From contig CM075768.1 in assembly GCA_037974665.1 (NCBI GenBank), positions 8,973,501 through 9,037,500 of the forward strand: a stretch of 64,000 nt of DNA. Reading direction: 5' to 3'. The notes under the pieces were generated by a model. That model worked only from the letters and a program-made list of their open reading frames with translations. It was not told where the DNA came from and did no database searches. Source of the stretch: Ehretia macrophylla. Lineage: Eukaryota; Streptophyta; Magnoliopsida; Boraginales; Ehretiaceae. A program made the position numbers and the translations under genes. Shown in pieces: positions 21,372-32,358 of this stretch (position 1 is the stretch's first letter; each line of letters opens with the position of its first letter).

Positions 21372-21613
21372 CTCAAAACTAGCAAAAAGTAATATGAAGC
21401 TGTAGTGACTCAAACCCACACCAACAATACATAAATGCATTTGTAAGTAACTACCAGGCTACCTCTATGTTTTTTAATACTTTTATAATGAACCAATTTG
21501 GCGTAAGGATTTTCATTTATGTGAAGTGGCGGTCATGCCCTTACTTATATTTGTTGATTTACTCTCTTGCCCTTGTAGCTATTTTTATCCCTCATCAATT
21601 GTGATAATTATAT

Positions 21614-22068
21614 GGGAAAATTTCACAAATAGTCCCTATTGTTACTCAATTGTCTCAGTTTAGTCCTTATTGTTTTATTTGTCTCAATTTAGTTTTTATT
21701 ATTTGAAAAAAAATTCTAATTTCGTCCATATTGTTTAAAATTTCTCAATTTCATCCTTATTGTTATCAAAAAGTTTCAATTTTGTCCTTATTATTTTTAA
21801 AAAGTTTTAATTTCGTCCCTATTATTTTCTTAAAGTTTCAAATTCGTCTCTATTATTCAATGACTAAATTAAAATTTTTTGAGAAACAATAGGGACGAAT
21901 TTGAAATTTTTTGAAAACAATAAAGACAAAACTGAAACTTTTGGCAAACATTAAGGATGAAATTGAAACTTTTGGAGAAACAATAGAGACTAAATTGAGA
22001 CATTTTAAATAATAGAGACCAAACTGAAATTTTTTACAAACAATAGGGACTAAATGTGAGATTTTCCC
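21614..22068. repeat. fold-back element with internally repeated arms
   Basis: Begins GGGAAAATTTCACAAATAGT and ends with the inverted counterpart (ATGTGAGATTTTCCC). Each arm of about 220 bases is built from units of about 38 bases of the form TTTCAATTTCGTCCCTATTG. The left arm carries one orientation and the right arm the other, meeting near 21850. The whole would fold into one long hairpin. It has no coding. This fits a non-autonomous MITE-like element, but no target duplication was certain. Confidence 0.65.
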
Positions 22069-23142
22069 TAATTAAATCACAAAATACGAGTTTTTTTTTT
22101 GCTAAAGTTTAATCATATTTAAGACTTCAAATCCACTTTATATAAACAGCCCCATGGTCATTTCCACATTTGTAAATAGTGGAAGCTACTCAACAAAAGC
22201 TTTCTTTCATTGTATTAGATATCTAGAACATTTAAATTGGGCATCAAACCCTAAAATATTTTCGTGCATATGCATGCATTGTTCAAAAGATTCAAATTCT
22301 CACGTGACGTATGATCAATTATGAAGTTGTTCCCGCATATCCAGGAAACCCCCTTGCTTTGTACAAAGTTTTCTTAACCGAGAGTGACATAGATAGCAAT
22401 TGGGGTCGCTCCATTTTGTCTCAACATTGCCCATCACTGATGCATGATAGCAGCAGTATAGGCCAACAGCAGAGTCCAAGTCAACTCTCAGCCGAAATTT
22501 GCACAGAGCTTTTACACTGCAATGTCCACCATTAGGCTTAAGAGGGGTCTTTTTTTTTCTTTTTTTGTTGTTAATTTTAAGAGGGGTTTCACTGCTCACA
22601 AAACTAGTCTGGCTACGTACCATCGAAGAAATAACACATAAAATATCAAGGGAAAATAGTTTATATAGTTCTCATTATTTTTTATTTTTTCAAATTAGTC
22701 CCCATTGTTTTAACACATCTAAATCAGTCCTCAATATTTTTTTAAAAAAAGTCTCAAATCAGTCCCACTGTTAAATTCTTAACTGATAATTAATCAAAAG
22801 ACTAAACTACACCTGAACCATTTTTTTTAAAAAAAGAAATTAAAAATAAAAACCCTCCCACACCCTCTTCCCCGATGACATCCCCGAACCATTTAAAATG
22901 TGAGTGGAATAAAAAAGTGCATGTATGGTTATCAAAATCCTTTCATGCTATATTACTGTAACAACCACATGCTTGGGACCTTAAATTACTTGACAATTCA
23001 AAGAAGTTGAATCTTTGTTTTCTTGATCTAGTTGCTCATAATAATATAGTTTAATCTGTTTTATCAAGAAGCTGATCTAAAGGTTATATGATTTTGCTGC
23101 CTTTCAATATTCACCCACTCAAGGAATGGTTTTGAATTGCAG
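22069..23142. other. intergenic, including intron-like sequence before the ETFA-like exon
   Basis: AT-rich. Around 22685-22770 a stretch with AATCAGTCC-type units resembles one arm of the fold-back element above but has no visible partner. From about 22960 to 23142 the T-rich sequence ending TTTTGAATTGCAG looks like the end of an intron. Other short open frames have no domain. Confidence 0.4.
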
Positions 23143-23241
23143 GTACCTGATTATGGAATAGTTGGTGAACTATTTGAGATCATACCGGAGTTAATAGACA
23201 AGCTTCCTGAGAAAATTTCCTGTGAGCGTGTAACCATGTGA
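23143..23241 (+). pseudogene. isolated last-exon fragment resembling ETF alpha subunit
   Basis: After a good 3' splice site (TTGAATTGCAG at 23132-23142) the frame reads VPDYGIVGELFEIIPELIDK, then LPEK and a stop nine codons further on. This matches the C-terminal end of mitochondrial electron transfer flavoprotein alpha subunits, which close with a (V)ADYGIVGDLF-type strand and helix. That protein passes electrons from acyl-CoA and other dehydrogenases to the ETF:quinone oxidoreductase. No preceding exon, FAD-binding motif or promoter is visible nearby, so it is an isolated gene fragment. The assignment is from memory of the motif. Confidence 0.55.
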
Positions 23242-23640
23242 ATCACGTTTCACCATTTGTGAGTTGAAGAGGGAGAATTGGCGCATGAGAAGATGTAGTT
23301 GTTGAAGTGGAATATCAATGCACGTGGGGCCATGGGGGAAGTGACGACAGACTTGTAGGATTTTTGGTGAGAATGGGATTGTGAAATGCTAGCTGGAACG
23401 CATGAATGATGGAGTACGTGGTTGATTAGGTCACGGTGATGATGCAGGTGGTCGTTGCCGAGGTGGCGGAGCTGGTGGAGGAAGACATGTAACAGCTGCA
23501 GCGGTGATGGAGGATACGGCACCAAGGGACACGTGATATATGGCGTAGCGGAAGGCGATAAAGATACTTCAGGAGACGTAACACGTGGAAAAGAAAACGA
23601 TGGAGCGGAAAGCATACAATTAAACATTCATATATAGATA
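23242..23640. other. GC-richer stretch with an unassigned 125-codon minus frame
   Basis: Base composition is clearly less AT-rich than its surroundings. A minus-strand open frame (23250-23627) is rich in Ser, His and Pro without a recognised domain, and other frames are also partly open, as expected when AT content drops. It may be another captured or ancient gene fragment next to the ETFA-like exon. Confidence 0.3.
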
Positions 23641-23803
23641 AAATGTTTTTTTTAGTAGGGATTAAGTATTTTTTAAAATATAGATCCAACTCATTCGTTA
23701 ATAACTCTAATTTTAGAGTCAGTAAAGAGTGCAGCCCCCGCTAACCCCTATGTAAATCCGCCCATGAGCTGAAAATGAGGACCAATTTTGAGTCCTTGAA
23801 AGC

Positions 23804-24165
23804 GTGGTGTCTGCAAGAGTACGAAATGGAAATTCTGACTCTGAAAATGGTGAGTGGAAAGCTGGGCATACGATAAACTTGGGCGAGATAACAAATATCA
23901 AAGCTGAACTCATAGCACTTTGGAGGGCCTCAGATAAGTTTGAGGATATAAATCTGGATTGTCTCCTTGGGAAAACGGACTCACAAGTCATTGTGCAGTC
24001 GCTTCAAGATTGCATGTCAGATAACAGTCCTTTAAAATTGCTGGTGGAGGATTGTAGGAAGGTACTTGACAATCATAAAGAGTATAAGTTATCTCATATC
24101 TATTGAGAAACCAATTATTCTGTAAATTGGTTTGTAAAATTTGGATTGCACCAACCTATTAGAGT
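23804..24165 (+). pseudogene. C-terminal part of an RNase H-like (RVT_3) domain
   Basis: The frame shows KAELIALWRASDKF, LLGKTDSQVIVQSL, LKLLVEDCRKVL and KLSHIY. A stop follows at 24104-24106, and then the same frame continues ETNYSVNWFVKFGLHQPIRV. This order (acidic AEL helix, DS strand, LL.DC helix, SH.YRE.N motif) is that of the plant RNase H-like domain seen in LINE-type polyproteins. The first third of the domain and any start codon are missing. It ends about 300 bases before the BBE-like pseudogene. Confidence 0.6.
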
Positions 24166-24424
24166 TTTTAGCATAGATCACTTCTCAATACCACTGTGAG
24201 TACTTTTGAAAAAAGATAAATAAGATAAAATATCTTCCAAAATAATTTTGTAATTTACTGACTTTTACTTCCTATGTACCAAAAAACTTTGACATGACGC
24301 GAAATATAGACAAGTTGGGACAATGGAGAATAGCACCTATAACCTTTATGATCATCACTATAACCAATAAAAGTCATCCACCAAACAGCAAAAACTTACC
24401 TTTTTAGGCATTTAGCCTTGGTGT

Positions 24425-24432
24425 TATAAATA
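24425..24432 (+). promoter_or_regulatory. TATA-like box before the BBE-like pseudogene
   Basis: TATAAATA lies about 28 bases before the point where homology to the BBE-like coding sequence begins. It is the same octamer as at 17223. The ATGs that follow (24444 and 24452) are out of frame with the BBE-like codons. Confidence 0.45.
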
Positions 24433-24459
24433 GAGGCAAGTTGATGAAAATATGGCGTT

Positions 24460-25427
24460 GCAGCTGATAACGTAATTGATGCAAAAATTATTGACGTTAA
24501 TGGTCGAATTCTAGATCGGAAATCTATGGGGAAGGACCTCTTTTGGGCCATAAGAGGTGGTGGAGGTGCTAGTTTCGGTGTCATTATTGCATTTAAAGTA
24601 AGATTAGTTACTGTGCCAGAAAAGGTTACTGTCTTTAGGGTTAGAAAGACCCTAGAACAAAATGCTACAGAACTAGTACATCGATGGCAATACATTGCTG
24701 ACAAGATTGGTGAAAATCTCCTGATTCGAGCCTCCATTAGAAGTGTCAATTCTGGTCTAAGTGGTAAAAGAACGATACAAGTATCATTCCCCTCTCTATT
24801 CCTTGGTGGAATTGACAATCTCCTAGAAATCATGCAAAAAAGCTTCCCTGAATTAGGTCTAATAAAAAACGATTGCATTGAAATGAGGTGGATTGAATCT
24901 AAACTCTTCTTATAGATGAATTGCTGAATAGGACACTTCGAAGCGCACCATATTTCAAAGGAAAATCCGACTACGTGATGCGTCCCATTTCACAAAATGG
25001 TCTAAAAGGATTATGGAGAATGCTTCATGAAGAAGATGCAAATGCAGCCTCGGTCCTATTTAATCCTTATGGCGGAAAGATAGCTAAAATCTCAGAATCT
25101 GAGCTGCCATTTCCACATAGAGCTGGAAACATTTACTCGTTTAGCTATTATCCGATTTGGCAAAATGAAAGCGACTCCGAAGCTATGAGGAACATAAGTT
25201 GGATCAGGAGGCTTTTCAGTTACTTGACTCGTTACGTTTCAAAATCTCCAAGACGTGCATTCTATAATTATAGAGATCTTGACTTGGGAGAAAACAAAAT
25301 TGGCAATACAAGCTACAAACAAGCCAGCAAATGGGGAAAAAAATATTTCAATAATAACTTCAATAGATTGGTCCAGGTGAAGACCAAAGTTAGGAACGAG
25401 CAAAGCATTCCATCTCTAGCACCGTGA
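24460..25427 (+). pseudogene. truncated BBE-like pseudogene, paralogue of the intact gene
   Basis: Homology starts at AADNVIDAK, equivalent to about residue 192 of the 527-residue intact protein, so the signal peptide, the flavin-linking His and most of the FAD domain are missing. A 25-bp deletion near 24911, compared with the intact gene, shifts the frame and gives an immediate TAG after ESKLFL. The frame reopens at MLNRT and runs through PYFKGKSDYVMRPIS, NPYGGKI and NYRDLDLG. Six codons (DPINFF in the intact copy) are deleted before RNEQSIP. Similarity continues into the 3' flank to about 25505. It is a duplicate of the gene 6-7 kb upstream, or of a close relative, and cannot make an active enzyme. 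Confidence 0.9.
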
Positions 25428-25951
25428 CCAAAAAATCTATTGTTCACTAATTTCAGTCATGGGTCAAAACAAAATTACAACAAATAAATGTTGTATGTTT
25501 TTCAGCTAAAAATATTGGGATCGATAATAAGTACTATATATATGTGTGTGCGTGCGCGTTGTGTTTGTTTACCAATCATTGTGTAAGAAGATTTTTTCTT
25601 GCCTCTCGCTTTATAATTTGCCTTTAATTTTGTAACCTTTAGAGTCAACAATTTCATATATTTTTTCAATCTGGGCCTATAACAATGGATATATATATTC
25701 TTAAATAGCAATGGCCGCTGGTAAGGTTTAAAATCGAAATCTATGAGTAATCGACTGATAACAAACCCAATAACAAAAATCAATTAATATCATTTAGTTT
25801 TTGTTTTTATAAGGGGCTACTCGATATGTTTTGGTATTAAATGTTAAAAAAAAAAAAATTCAAAACCCGGTTATTAATTTACTATATATTTTTATAGTTT
25901 TTATAAACTTTTATATTTTTTAACAAAACCCGAAACTCAGTTATTAGTTTA

Positions 25952-26001
<50 letters not shown>

Positions 26002-26561
26002 GTTATATACTTTTTATATTAGACTAATAGAATAACATCTAAAGAGATATTTCTTTTTTTTTTAATCGAATGCCTAAGTTACCTAAATGGCAAAACCCTC
26101 CAACAAGTTATACATTTTTTATCATTGTCTTTACTCTTTCTTTCTATATTTGTTGGATATTTTCTTTATCAACTATTATCTTATTATGTATAGACAAACA
26201 TTTATCGATTTTAGTCTTACTGAAATTGAGTATTTATTAATTTATAGACAAATATTGCAATGATTATATAATTTATTTCGAATTCTGTAATCTTATTGTG
26301 TATAGTTTTTCATTGTTTTATTTTTGGGCTTTTTTGACATTTAAAATTAATTTTTCTTACATCGTTTTTAGGGTTACAGTTACGGATACCCGCAATTATT
26401 TGGATTTATTTGCAATTATGGTTATGGTTACTGAGTTTCAAACCCATAAAGTTATGATTATGATTATGATTACAGGTTATGCTAAACGATTTCAATTATA
26501 ATCATACAACGTTTTTTGCGATTAATTGACCCACTATTATCCATCAAGACCCTAAACAAAA

Positions 26562-26645
26562 TTATAATAACATCAATATAAAATAGTAAAACTAAGAGTT
26601 TCAGTTATAATAACATCAATATAAAATAGTAAAACTAAGAGTTTC
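26562..26645. repeat. 43-bp tandem duplication
   Basis: Two copies of a 41-base segment starting TTATAATAACATCAATATAA, at 26562-26602 and 26605-26645, with no difference seen. This is a recent duplication. Confidence 0.85.
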
Positions 26646-26849
26646 TAGACCAAATAAACAATATAAGTTTTAATGATGAAGTCATGGAAGCCCAAAACTA
26701 TACTGAAAAGTGTTACTGGTTTCATGCTTTAAAAGATTCACATGCAGTCAAAAATTAAATTTAAGGTTTATATAAATATACACATACTCTCTTGTTATAG
26801 TTCCATGTTCACCTTAATATAGAAGGATTTAAGAAGGCACCCGGTACTT

Positions 26850-26960
26850 AAGAGTTGAATAGAATAGTTAGGTAGTGACCTGTTATAATAAAAAATTTTA
26901 AATTCGAACTACTGTTTCGGCGTCTATTGTATTTAAAAAAAAAGGAAAAGAAAAAGAAGC
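26850..26960 (+). mobile_element. possible SINE relic
   Basis: Contains TAGTTAGGTAGTG, then about 35 bases on AATTCGAACTA, then an A-rich tail. The spacing is like the A and B boxes of tRNA-derived SINEs. The boxes are poor and no target duplication was found. Confidence 0.3.
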
Positions 26961-27099
26961 ACTATCTTTCAATTTTTTCCATCTTATTTAACAGCATTTG
27001 GAATACACAAGCTTCAGTTACGGATTTTGGGAAAAAAAGTAGCATATGACCACTTAAAGTATGAATTGTGTTGATAAAAATACCTTGTTTTTGCCACCT

Positions 27100-28808
27100 T
27101 CTTCTTTCCTTACCCTATCTTCTACACGCCTCTCTATATATCTGCCCGACTGCCACTAATTTGTCCGGTCCCAATCTAAATCCCATATTGATCCAACCTC
27201 CAATTGTAGCCATTTTAAACGGTAGTAACATGTATTTTTATTTTTCGAGTATTTAAATTGATAATTTGGCTTATATTTGAATAATTGTTGTTGTAGTAGT
27301 TGAAATTGACTTGTAGTTGCTTCTATAGGCTTGTTAATTATTGTGTAGTAATATTGTAATGCCAAATTTTCAATTTGAATGCCATAGCAAAAGTTGAAAA
27401 AATCAGCCATGAGTGCATTGCCATTTTTAGCTTGTTGGGCTTGTTTTAGGTGGCTTTTGGTTGGTTTCCGAGGGGGTTAATGTAGTTGCTTGTGTGGTTG
27501 AGTGGTAGGAAAAGGTTTAGGGGTTGTTTAATTGATAGATTGTAAGTTATGAAGTTTGGAAGATTGAGTAGTCTTTCTTTGAAATGCTTAGGTGTTGTCT
27601 TTAATTGCCTAGTAGTGTTTATGTAGTTGATACTTGGTTTGTTGTTGAGTAGGCTCGGGATTGAATGCATGTTGAAATGTGTGATAAGTTGGATGGTCTA
27701 CTTTGTCATCTAACTTGTTTGTCTTAGTTGTGTATTTAATGTTGTGTTGATTAAAGAGTTGTTTATTGATTGATGAATGTTGTTGTACTGGAAGACAACT
27801 TACTTTGTTGTCTTATCAGAATATGAAATGTTTAATGTTATTGTTGTGAGTCATGATAGTGTGTGCTACCTCTCGGGCAGCATCGGGTTGTTGGGTTGAA
27901 AATGACATGACTATCATGTGCTATCCCCTATCTCGTGTGGTTGGAGATACCATGGAGTGTGGGTCTAGAATGGGGCACTTCCAGAATGTATCAAAGGGCA
28001 TAAAGGGTTGGTTGAGTTCGTGATGGCGTATGGAGCTACATCAACTAGTGTATCATTTCTCAATTGAATGGTTACTTGTGTTGTTTTAATTGAATTAATG
28101 TTGTTGATGAAGTTTATGGTTTGTTATTGTTTCTAGGATGTTTTTTCCCAAGTAGTAAAGTAAAGTGTTTCCAAAATATCCTACTGAACCCTCGCTGAGC
28201 TTTGTATTGTATAAGCTCACCCTCTTTCCTGACTTTCAGGTGTTACCAAGCTAGACTTAAGGTACGTTCCTCTGGAGACTGAGTACGAGCAATATATGGA
28301 CGAGTCCAATGTACAAGAGTCTTGTCCTTGATGTCTTTGCTGGAGTACTCTTTTTGTTGTCTTGAAATATGGAACAAGTTGTATTGTATTTACTTTGGTG
28401 TTGTAATGTATAAGATGATATAAAGATAGTGAAAAGTATAATGCTAGTTTAGTTGTCTTACTTTTGGAATATGAATAGGTTGCTATACTAGTTTTATACC
28501 TGTTGTGCATATGTATGGTATAGCTTAGGGTATGTTGTTGAAACGGAGGTATATGACTTATGATTGGGATGTTGTATAATGAACGGTTATGGATGTGTTG
28601 TATATTGATGAATGGTTGTTGAAGTTATAGTTGGTTGTGTTAGTTATAAAGGATTGGTTTAGAGTCTTGTTGTCCATGTTACAGACATTATATTGTCGAA
28701 ATTCCGTTGCGTCTTGACTAATCATAAGTGGGGTCGAGTTGGGGCATGACAGTCCGTTTGTCGGGTCCGGACTTACCCTATAACATGGGGTTAGGTCGGG
28801 GTGTGACA
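27100..28808 (+). repeat. 5' LTR of the chromovirus, left edge uncertain
   Basis: Ends GGTCGGGGTGTGACA at 28808, followed by the primer site. Near 28185-28240 it has the passage CTCGCTGAGC...AAGCTCACCC...CTGACTTTCAG, also present in related form in the solo LTR at 11291-13230. The 3' LTR begins TGTGACACCC (33896), but no matching start was found on the left, so this LTR is truncated or too diverged there. The stated start is an estimate. Confidence 0.5.
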
Positions 28809-28810
28809 TT

Positions 28811-28826
28811 TAGGTAGTATCAGAGC
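28811..28826 (+). other. primer binding site, initiator tRNA-Met type, altered
   Basis: AGGTAGTATCAGAGCT two bases inside the LTR end resembles TGGTATCAGAGC with an extra AG inserted. Chromoviruses of plants use this tRNA, so the position and partial match support the call. Confidence 0.6.
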
Positions 28827-29185
28827 TTATAGAATGCATAAGCCGAGATAAGTTTCTTGGTCTGTGGGGTAGAGATATGTGAAAGTCGAATTGCATGATT
28901 GCCTAGTTGCATAATTGTTTAATTGCGAGATTGACTAAGTGTGAGATTATGAAAGCATGAATATATGTGAATATGAAGTGTCATAACATGAGTATGTGTG
29001 CACGTGAAAAGTATAACATGTATTGCGTGTTAAGTGCATTGTATGTGGCTTGTATGGATAATGTACCTTGTATGGACAATGTGCCTTGTGTGGATAAGGT
29101 GCCTTGTGTGGAATTGTACTGTGTGATATATTTGATACATTACCTATCTACTTGTCTTAATATCTTTATATTCTAGTTATCTACT

Positions 29186-30412
29186 ATGGGGCCCCGCTGT
29201 CAAACTAGAGGTTAGAATGTCGAGGAGGCAAATTTGGGTTAGCGGCCATCAAATGAGCAGGTTATGGCTAGTATGGCTACCGCTATTAATAGAATAACAC
29301 AGGTTCTAGAAGAGTAGAGACAAGGGGGAAATCATCTGGCCGGCAATCTCGGAAATGCCCGAGATAGAGCTGAGGGTAGTAGTACTACCGGTAGTAATAG
29401 CAGCAGCAATTGGCTATAGAAATTTCTGAAATATAGGCCGACTAGATTCCTCGGAGAGCCAAATGACATATAGGTTGAATTATGGATAGGTCGGGTTGAA
29501 AAGATTTTCAATGCTCTGGAGTATAATGATGAGAGAAAAATCTCATTTGTTGTGTTACTACTCGATAGTGGTGCCGAGCAGTGGTGGTAGACGGTGAGAC
29601 TGAGATGGGATGATGACAATGTACAACACACTTGGGCTGATTTCGTGAGAGAGTTTCGGGACAAGTACATTTCTAAGGTGACCCGAGAAAAGAGAGAAGA
29701 AGAATTTTTAACATTGAAACAAGGTAACATGATGGTTACTCAATTTGAAGCAACATTTGAGCGACTTTCTTAGTATATGCTTGAGCTAATGCAGCCTAAG
29801 AGATGGAGGATACAACGATTTATCCAGGGGTTAAGGCTAGACATACAACTTAATTTGTCTTCTCATTAGTTTGCCACTTATACTGATGTTGTCCATGCAG
29901 CGTTGAGATTTGAAAAATGCAAGGTAGAGTTGTTAGTTAGGTCTAGTCAGCCTAATAAGAGGCCATATCTATCTCAGAGCCAGGGAGCACCAAGACAGTC
30001 TTAGCCAGTTAGCCAGGGTCAGTAGCAGAGACAGTACCAGTCATAGAGTTACCCATGGCCTATTCAGACACAGTCACAGTTGTGACTGGTACAGAGTCAG
30101 ACCCAGAGTTAGACTCAACCAGTTGTAGCTAGGTCACAACAGGGTAGCACAACTACATCTATATACAAAGCCCCTACGGGAGGAAGTACTGCAAGACAAA
30201 ACCAACAGTGCAACTACTGTCAGCGTAAGGGCCATACTGAAGATAATTGTTGGAAGAAGTCAGGAAGGTGTACAGGTTGTGGTAGTGACCAACACAGGGT
30301 CAAGGATTGCCTCAAGTTTAGAGGAGTTCAGGGTCAAGCCTCAGGATAGGGTGGTCAGACCAGAACTACAGGTGCAGCTTCAACTCAGCGAGCTCAGGCT
30401 CGAGTCTTTGCT
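29186..30412 (+). pseudogene. chromovirus gag relic
   Basis: A single frame can be followed from ATG at 29186 to beyond the zinc knuckles without any frameshift, but with 14 in-frame stops, 13 of them TAG. Recognisable parts are the capsid region (RPTRFLGEPND, WADFVREFRDKYI, IQRFIQGLRLDIQ) and a nucleic-acid-binding region with CNYCQRKGHTEDNC followed by CTGCGSDQHRVKDC. Gag forms the virus-like particle that packages element RNA. The stops make it inactive. Many sit where a glutamine codon is expected. Confidence 0.85.
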
Positions 30413-30960
30413 TTAGACCAGAAGGAGTTACCAGAGACGACTGCAGTGGTAGAATGTACTTTTCTCCTTAATAATAAGTCGGTTATAGATTTAATTGATA
30501 CTGGGGCTGCACATTCTTTTATCATTCCTATGTGTGCACAAAATGTTGAATTGATAGTAGATAAACTACCATATAAAATTGAGGTAGACACACCAATGAG
30601 CACAAAATTCATCACGGAGTCTATATGTAAAGCATGTGATATTTGTATTGAAGCCGTACTTTTTCTGCTGATTTAAGTATACTGCCTTTTCGAAACTTTG
30701 AAGTTATATTGGGGATGGATTAGTTAGGGAAATACTATGCTCAACTTGATTGTAGGACTAAAGTTGTAAGACTGCAAATACCTGACCAACCTGTGATTGA
30801 ATTAGTACGGAGTCATAAATCAACTGGAACTCCTATAATATCCTCAATTAAAGTTTCTAAGTTGTTGAGTAAAGGTTGTGAGGCGTACTTAGCATACTTG
30901 ATTAATCAACTTGCTGATAAATTGAAATTGAATGAGGTGCCTATTGTGAAATAATTTCCT
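30413..30960 (+). pseudogene. chromovirus protease relic
   Basis: The retropepsin active-site strand LIDTGAAHSFI is present at about 30488-30520, after VVECTFLLNNKS. Downstream the frame is broken by a shift near 30665 and by stops. The protease would cleave the gag-pol polyprotein. It overlaps no other gene and leads into RT. Confidence 0.75.
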
Positions 30961-31863
30961 GGTGTATTCCCTAAGAAGTTGCCGGGTTTACCATCGGATA
31001 GGGAGATAGAGTTTTTTTATAGATCTTGTGCCAGAGACTTCACCCATTTCTAGAACTCCGTATAGAATGGCACCACCTAAATTGCAAGAATTGAAAATAC
31101 AGTTGCAGGGATTACTTGAAAAGAGGTTTATACAGCCTAGTTTGTCATCATGGGGTGCACCAGTATTGTTTGTGAAAAAGAAAGACGACTCTCTTCGGTT
31201 GTGTATTGATTACAAGGGTCTCAATCAGGTAACTATAAAGAATAAATATCCATTACCTTTGATTGAAGAGTTGTTTGACCAGCTACAGGGTGCCAAGGTG
31301 TATTCAAAGTTTGATTTGAGACAGGGCTATTATCAGCTCAAAATCTGGAAAGAAGATGTGCCGAAGACAACATTTAGAACCAGGTATGGCCATTATGAAT
31401 TTGTTATGTTGCCATTTGGGTTAACAAATGCACCAGTTGCTTTCATGGATCTGTAGCAAAGGGTGTTTTGACCATATCTGGACCAATTTATTGTGATTTT
31501 TATTGATGATTTATTGTTGTACTCGAAAACTGAGGCTGAACACGAGCAACTTTTGCTAATTGTACTACAGACTTTGCAAGCACACAAGCTATTTGCTAAA
31601 TTCAGTAAATGTGAGTTCTGGTTGAATCAAGTAGCTTTCTTAGGACATATTATTTCACATCAAGGAATTTCTGTGGATCCAACCAAGATAGAAGTGGTGT
31701 TATCATGGAAAAGGTCTGAAACTGTAATTGAGATTCACAGTTTTCTGGGACTAGCTGGTTACTACCGGAGATTTGTCAAAAGACTTTTCGAAAATTGCAG
31801 GGCCTTTGACCCAGTTAACTCAAAAGAAAACCAGTTAACTCAAAAGAAAACTATCTTTAACTA
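30961..31863 (+). pseudogene. chromovirus reverse transcriptase relic
   Basis: Motifs in order: [76 protein letters not shown], then after stops at about 31454 the catalytic FIDDLLLYS, and [10 protein letters not shown] with [13 protein letters not shown]. The catalytic aspartates are retained. Stops replace residues in the ALT.AP to YLDQF segment. A short duplication (CAGTTAACTCAAAAGAAAAC twice near 31811-31850) occurs at the end. Confidence 0.9.
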
Positions 31864-32358
31864 GGATGACAAGTGTGAGGCTAGTTTCAAGAGTTGAAGA
31901 AAAGATTAACCACCGCTCCTATACTTGCTTTGTTTGAGGGGACAGAGAACTTTGTGATTTATAGTGACGCTTCCAAAGAGGGTTTGGGTTGTGTATTAAT
32001 GCAAAATGGTAAGGTAATTGCATATGTATCGAGAAATTTGAAGCCATATGAACTCAATTACCCTACTCATGATCTTGAATTAGCTGCAATTGTCTTTGCT
32101 TTGAAGAAGTGGCATTATTACTTGTGGGGCAACAAGTTTGAAATTTTTACAGATCATAAAAGCCTGAAATACTTGTTCTCACAAAAAGATTTGAATATGA
32201 GGCAGAGGCGTTGGTTAGAACTGATGGATGACTATAACTGTACCATTAACTATTTGCCAGGAAAAACCAATATTGTTGCCGATGCCTTGAGTCGAAAAGC
32301 TACTGTAGCCAGCTTGATCATTAAGAATTGGGAGGTTATTGAAGAAATTTGCTTGTGA
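31864..32358 (+). pseudogene. chromovirus RNase H relic
   Basis: An open stretch shows [79 protein letters not shown] and [15 protein letters not shown]. The D, E, D residues of the active site (YSDAS, ELAA, FTDH) are present. This is the longest intact stretch of the element. It would remove RNA from the RNA/DNA hybrid. Confidence 0.9.

Larger units (their letters stand above)
20937..23766. mobile_element. possible hAT-like composite element (weak)
   Basis: The left edge reads CAGAGGCGGA, 17 bases, GGGGGCT. The right edge, read on the minus strand from 23766, is CATGGGCGGA, 17 bases, GGGGGCT, so both share GGCGGA and GGGGGCT at equal spacing. CAGAGGCGG-type ends are common in plant hAT elements. 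The expected 8-bp duplications (TGGGAACC left, AGCTGAAA right) do not match and no transposase is seen. The interval contains a tandem duplication, a fold-back element and an isolated ETFA-like exon. The ends could belong to two unrelated copies. Confidence 0.25.
25506..27099. other. AT-rich intergenic DNA with a CT/TA microsatellite
   Basis: No gene is seen. A (CT)n run at 25952-25968 is followed directly by (TA)n to 25998. Around 26300-26500 there is pyrimidine- and ATT-rich sequence without coding signs. A short duplication (26562-26645) and a SINE-like stretch (26850-26960) are listed separately. Confidence 0.5.

Noticed and set aside
23250..23627. 125-codon minus-strand frame as a real gene
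   Set aside because: Ser/His/Pro-rich without a domain, no promoter or conserved motif. Locally higher GC content makes open frames likely by chance.
28967..29176. Open frame with repeated MDNVPC units in the chromovirus leader
   Set aside because: It is a short tandem repeat (TGTATGGATAATGTACCT type) in the untranslated leader before gag, not a protein gene.
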